Source: Acidobacteriota bacterium (lineage in GTDB: Bacteria; Acidobacteriota; Terriglobia; Terriglobales; Acidobacteriaceae). Taken from it: DNA of 8,521 bases. The stretch spans positions 1 to 8,521 of the forward strand of contig JAKAAZ010000158.1 of assembly GCA_021802085.1 (NCBI GenBank), given 5' to 3'. The notes beneath the pieces were generated by a model that saw only the letters and a list, made by a program, of their open reading frames with translations, was not told the DNA's origin and made no database searches. This document shows, piece by piece, positions 6,287-8,521 of the stretch (positions are counted from its first letter, which is position 1; each line of letters starts with the position of its first letter). The position numbers and the translations under genes were made by a program.

Positions 6287-6419
6287 GCCCGATCAAGCTG
6301 CGCCCATGGCCGTGTTGTTGCATTGAGTGTGCCTGCGGTAGCATCTCACGTGAGCGCCGACCTTGAACGAAACGAGATAGAACATAGTTTCCTGGTTTTG
6401 TTTTAGAGGGTTTTCTTTC
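6287..6419 (+). promoter_or_regulatory. Intergenic region with a 10-bp palindrome upstream of the FmdB-like gene
   Basis: This 133-bp gap contains the exact palindrome CTCACGTGAG at 6345-6354, directly followed by a -35-like TTGAAC at 6363-6368. A weak -10 candidate, TAGTTT (6385-6390), sits 16 bp further on. Together they could form a regulated promoter for the next gene. The ribosome binding site GAGGG is at 6406-6410. No convincing terminator for serA is visible. Confidence 0.3.
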
Positions 6420-6827
6420 ATGCCGTTATACGAATACGAATGTAAGCAGTGCCATCAGCGCCTGGAAAAAATTCAAAGCTTCAGCGCGCCCCACGAGACA
6501 AAATGTCCAAAATGCGGCGGCGAGCTGGAGCGAGTGATTTCCGCGCCCGCAATCCAGTTCAAAGGCGCCGGCTGGTATGTGAACGACTATGCTAAGTCTG
6601 GCAGCAAGGCCGCGTCCTCCTCGGATTCCGCCAGTAAGTCCGAAAGCAAATCGGACATATCCGCTGCCGGTGCTGACAAGAAATCGGACTCCGGCGACAG
6701 CAAGTCTGCCTCGTCGACGCAGGACTCTTCTGCTTCCGTCAAAAGCACACCTGCCAGCAGCAGTAGTGGTTCGGGTGACTCCTCCAGCAGCAATAGCAGT
6801 TCCGCCTCCAGCAAGAAAAGCGACTGA
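6420..6827 (+). CDS. FmdB-family zinc ribbon protein with serine-rich tail
   Basis: This small 135-residue protein has an N-terminal FmdB/CxxC_CXXC_SSSS-type zinc ribbon. It opens with MPLYEYECKQC, and C8-x2-C11 with C29-x2-C32 form the zinc knuckles; the family's conserved ISAPAIQFKGAGWYVNDY segment lies at 40-57. The domain is named after a regulator of formamide/amidase genes, but its function in most bacteria is unknown. Residues 58-135 are almost entirely Ser, Ala, Lys, Asp and Gly and are surely disordered; such tails are common in the family but vary in length. Translation starts at an ATG nine bases after GAGGG (6406-6410). The UvrC-like gene starts 61 bp downstream on the same strand but appears to have its own promoter. 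Confidence 0.92.
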   Translation: MPLYEYECKQCHQRLEKIQSFSAPHETKCPKCGGELERVISAPAIQFKGAGWYVNDYAKSGSKAASSSDSASKSESKSDISAAGADKKSDSGDSKSASSTQDSSASVKSTPASSSSGSGDSSSSNSSSASSKKSD

Positions 6828-6876
6828 GAGCCCCTCGGAGCAATGCTGCTGCGTGCTGGTGAGTACATAGATTGAC

Positions 6877-6882
6877 TACAAT
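6877..6882 (+). promoter_or_regulatory. Candidate -10 box giving a leaderless uvrC-like mRNA
   Basis: TACAAT ends six bases before the GTG start at 6889, so transcription would begin at the start codon. An in-frame TAG at 6868-6870 rules out a start further upstream, and no Shine-Dalgarno sequence is present. The box lies inside a small dyad, GATTG-ACTA-CAATC (6870-6883). The -35 region is poor. Confidence 0.4.
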
Positions 6883-6888
6883 CAGCGT

Positions 6889-8319
6889 GTGCTGGAACAC
6901 TCGCTCCCCATCCCGGAGAACGACCTGGAAGCGTGGCTGCGGGATCTGCCGGGCCGGCCTGCGGTCTTCGCGCTGTTCGGCCCAGAGGCTCCGAACAACG
7001 AAGGTCCCGCGCCGGAGCCGTATATTTCAAGAACCGCCAATCTGCGCCGTCGCATGTATCGACTACTGGCGCCCAAGTCCGCGGGCACCAAGCGGTTGCA
7101 TTTGGGCGGAACAGTGGTGCGGCTGGATTACTCTGAAGTGGGCTCGGAATTCGCCACCGCTTTGCTGCTGCTGCAGGCAGTGCGTCGATACTGCGGCGAG
7201 CGAGTGCGCAAGCATCTGCATTTGCGTCCTCCCGTCGTGTTGCGCCTCACCTCCGAGAACGCCTATCCCCGCGTCTATGTAACGAACCGTGTTACGCAAC
7301 GGGCATTGGCCTCCACCTATGGACCGTTCCCTTCGCGAGTTGCAGCCGAGCGCTTTCTCGACGATTCGCTGAATTTCTTTGAGCTTCGCCGCTGCACCGA
7401 AGAGCTGCACCCCGATCCCGTATTTCCAGGATGCGTGTACTCCGAGATGAAGATGTGCCTGGCGCCCTGCTTCAAGGGCTGCACCGACGAGCGGTATGCC
7501 CATGAGGCGGAGCAGGTGCGCGAATATTTGGCATCGCGCGGAGCATGGACGATTGCCAACCTGGAGAACGAGCGGGATGCTGCGTCGGCTGCATTGGACT
7601 TTGAAAAAGCCGCTCGGCTGCACCAGCGTGTACAGAAAATGAAAGCCGTCGCACAGCAGGCGGCGCCGCTGGTGCATCCGCTAGCAGATCTCGATGCCAT
7701 TATTGTGCAGCCGACGGTTGCGCAGCAGCACCAACCGCCGTCGGCGGCAAACACCGGGCCGGAAAAACTGTCGAACCGCGCGCTGCAAACAGAAGCCACC
7801 CACGTTGCCATTTTCCTTGTTCGCGGCGGCAGAATCCTCGGGCCCGGACTGTATTCTGTGGAAGGCATGAGGCATCCCAACGAGCGAGCCGGTTCGACGT
7901 CGCTCTTTGCGCATCCAACCCTGCTGGAGCCGACGCCGCTGGAAGCTCCGCCCGCAGCTCCCGATCCAGCCTCCGCTGTCGCTGGCGCGACCGTTTCCTC
8001 TGCCACGAAAAGCGCGCGAGGCCAACTCGAACAGCGCCTGCAAGCCATACTGGACGAGCTCTTCGCCCAGGCACGCGCGGAAAAATTTCCGGTCGATCAG
8101 TTGAGCGAACACCTATCGCTGCTGGCCCGTTGGTACTATCGGCCGGTGAATCGGCGCACTGGAGAAATCTTCTTTCGCGATGAGGAGCGCCATGCGGATT
8201 CAATGGACGAACGGCCATTCCCTCTGTCTCGCGTCGTGCGCGGCATCTCCCGCGTCTTTTGCGGACAAAGAGAAGCGGTGGAAACCGCCGGGCAGACTGC
8301 TTTAGTACCTGTCCATTGA
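6889..8319 (+). CDS. UvrC-like protein: degenerate GIY-YIG, Cys cluster and UVR motif, no RNase H-type nuclease
   Basis: This 476-residue protein follows the layout of the N-terminal two thirds of excinuclease subunit UvrC (about 600 residues). Residues 23-110 correspond to the GIY-YIG nuclease, but the signature is altered: AVF replaces GVY and YISRT replaces YVGKA, although NLRRRMYRLL is kept. The linker contains C169-x12-C182-x7-C190-x3-C194, close to the UvrC cysteine cluster reported to hold a 4Fe-4S centre. A UVR (UvrB-binding) motif is at 225-256. Residues 304-325 (HVAIFLVRGGRILGPG) match the segment after UVR in UvrC. An Ala/Pro-rich insert (about 342-376) follows, then a helix-rich end at 378-430 resembling the UvrC part just before the second nuclease. 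The RNase H-fold nuclease and helix-hairpin-helix domains are absent. GTG 6889 is the only start compatible with the upstream stop. A regulatory or DNA-binding role, rather than full incision, is inferred. Confidence 0.85.
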   Translation: MLEHSLPIPENDLEAWLRDLPGRPAVFALFGPEAPNNEGPAPEPYISRTANLRRRMYRLLAPKSAGTKRLHLGGTVVRLDYSEVGSEFATALLLLQAVRRYCGERVRKHLHLRPPVVLRLTSENAYPRVYVTNRVTQRALASTYGPFPSRVAAERFLDDSLNFFELRRCTEELHPDPVFPGCVYSEMKMCLAPCFKGCTDERYAHEAEQVREYLASRGAWTIANLENERDAASAALDFEKAARLHQRVQKMKAVAQQAAPLVHPLADLDAIIVQPTVAQQHQPPSAANTGPEKLSNRALQTEATHVAIFLVRGGRILGPGLYSVEGMRHPNERAGSTSLFAHPTLLEPTPLEAPPAAPDPASAVAGATVSSATKSARGQLEQRLQAILDELFAQARAEKFPVDQLSEHLSLLARWYYRPVNRRTGEIFFRDEERHADSMDERPFPLSRVVRGISRVFCGQREAVETAGQTALVPVH

Positions 8320-8352
8320 AAATCTGCGCAAAACTGGCAGGAAATCGTGAAG

Positions 8353-8521
8353 CTATGCGATCTGTGCGAAGGCCAGTTGCGGGATGGCTACCATTTCGCG
8401 GAGCTTGAGTCCGGTGGTGATGACCTGTTTGCCGAACTGGGTTAGGTAGTACTTGTTAGGTGCGGCCAACTTTGCGAATGAGCCCATGCAGGCGCAGGCG
8501 CTTGAGCAGCCGCGACACCTG
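8353..8521 (-). pseudogene. 3' end of a frameshifted gene, winged-helix-like C-terminus (partial)
   Basis: Read on the minus strand from the right edge, the first 21 codons include VSRLLKRLRLHGLIRKVGRT and end at TAA (8456-8458). Skipping one base (8458) restores a frame starting NKYYLTQFGKQVITTGL that runs 34 codons to TAG at 8353-8355. The joined product resembles the C-terminal winged-helix-like segment (RLLRRLRAHGLI...RYxLTxxGR type) of a family of hypothetical proteins I recall as often multicopy in soil bacteria. The one-base shift with an immediate stop indicates a broken copy, unless it is a sequencing error. It converges on the UvrC-like gene with 33 bp between stops. The rest lies outside the window, and the family identification comes from memory of pattern only. 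Confidence 0.6.

Noticed and set aside
6828..6888. Possible terminator between the FmdB-like and UvrC-like genes
   Set aside because: No stem longer than four or five base pairs and no T-run could be found.
1..8521. tRNA, rRNA, CRISPR array, complete IS element or attachment site
   Set aside because: I saw no cloverleaf, no regularly spaced direct repeats and no transposase gene with terminal inverted repeats. Only the right-edge remnant hints at a mobile or multicopy family.

Overview
The window looks like a chromosomal segment of a moderately GC-rich, non-enteric bacterium, most likely an acidobacterium. That placement is an inference. It rests on three things: an ECF sigma factor paired with a zinc-finger/HEAT-repeat anti-sigma factor, a UvrC paralogue without its C-terminal nuclease, and an FmdB-type zinc ribbon with a long serine-rich tail. 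No rRNA, tRNA, CRISPR array, complete insertion sequence or phage gene is visible.

Layout, left to right. Bases 1-135 hold no assignable gene. Bases 136-1868 (minus strand) are a two-gene operon: an ECF sigma factor followed by its membrane anti-sigma factor. A 147-bp divergent region separates it from an RNase HI-family gene (2016-2726, plus). That gene converges on a GatB/YqeY-family gene (2775-3242, minus), with a small hairpin between them. A 95-bp divergent region follows, carrying a -10-like box for each direction. Next come a class V aminotransferase (3338-4582) and D-3-phosphoglycerate dehydrogenase serA (4682-6286), both on the plus strand. They are separated by a perfect 12-bp inverted repeat. 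After a 133-bp gap come an FmdB-family zinc ribbon protein (6420-6827) and a UvrC-like protein (6889-8319), both plus. The right edge (8353-8521, minus) is the C-terminal end of a frameshifted, decayed gene.

How the genes fit together. The sigma/anti-sigma pair is a self-contained signalling switch, probably autoregulated. The aminotransferase and serA probably supply two consecutive steps of phosphorylated serine biosynthesis, with the class V aminotransferase standing in for classical SerC; alanine-glyoxylate or serine-glyoxylate activity is the alternative. RNase HI, YqeY, the FmdB-like protein and the UvrC-like protein look like independent housekeeping or accessory genes.

The points most worth a second look are: (1) the UvrC paralogue that keeps the four-cysteine cluster and UVR motif but has a degenerate GIY-YIG motif and no RNase H-fold nuclease; (2) two genes (3338 and 6889) with no Shine-Dalgarno sequence and a TANAAT box exactly six bases before the start codon, suggesting leaderless mRNAs; and (3) the 12-bp hairpin with alternative pairings between the aminotransferase and serA. 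I see no clear multi-gene novel system.
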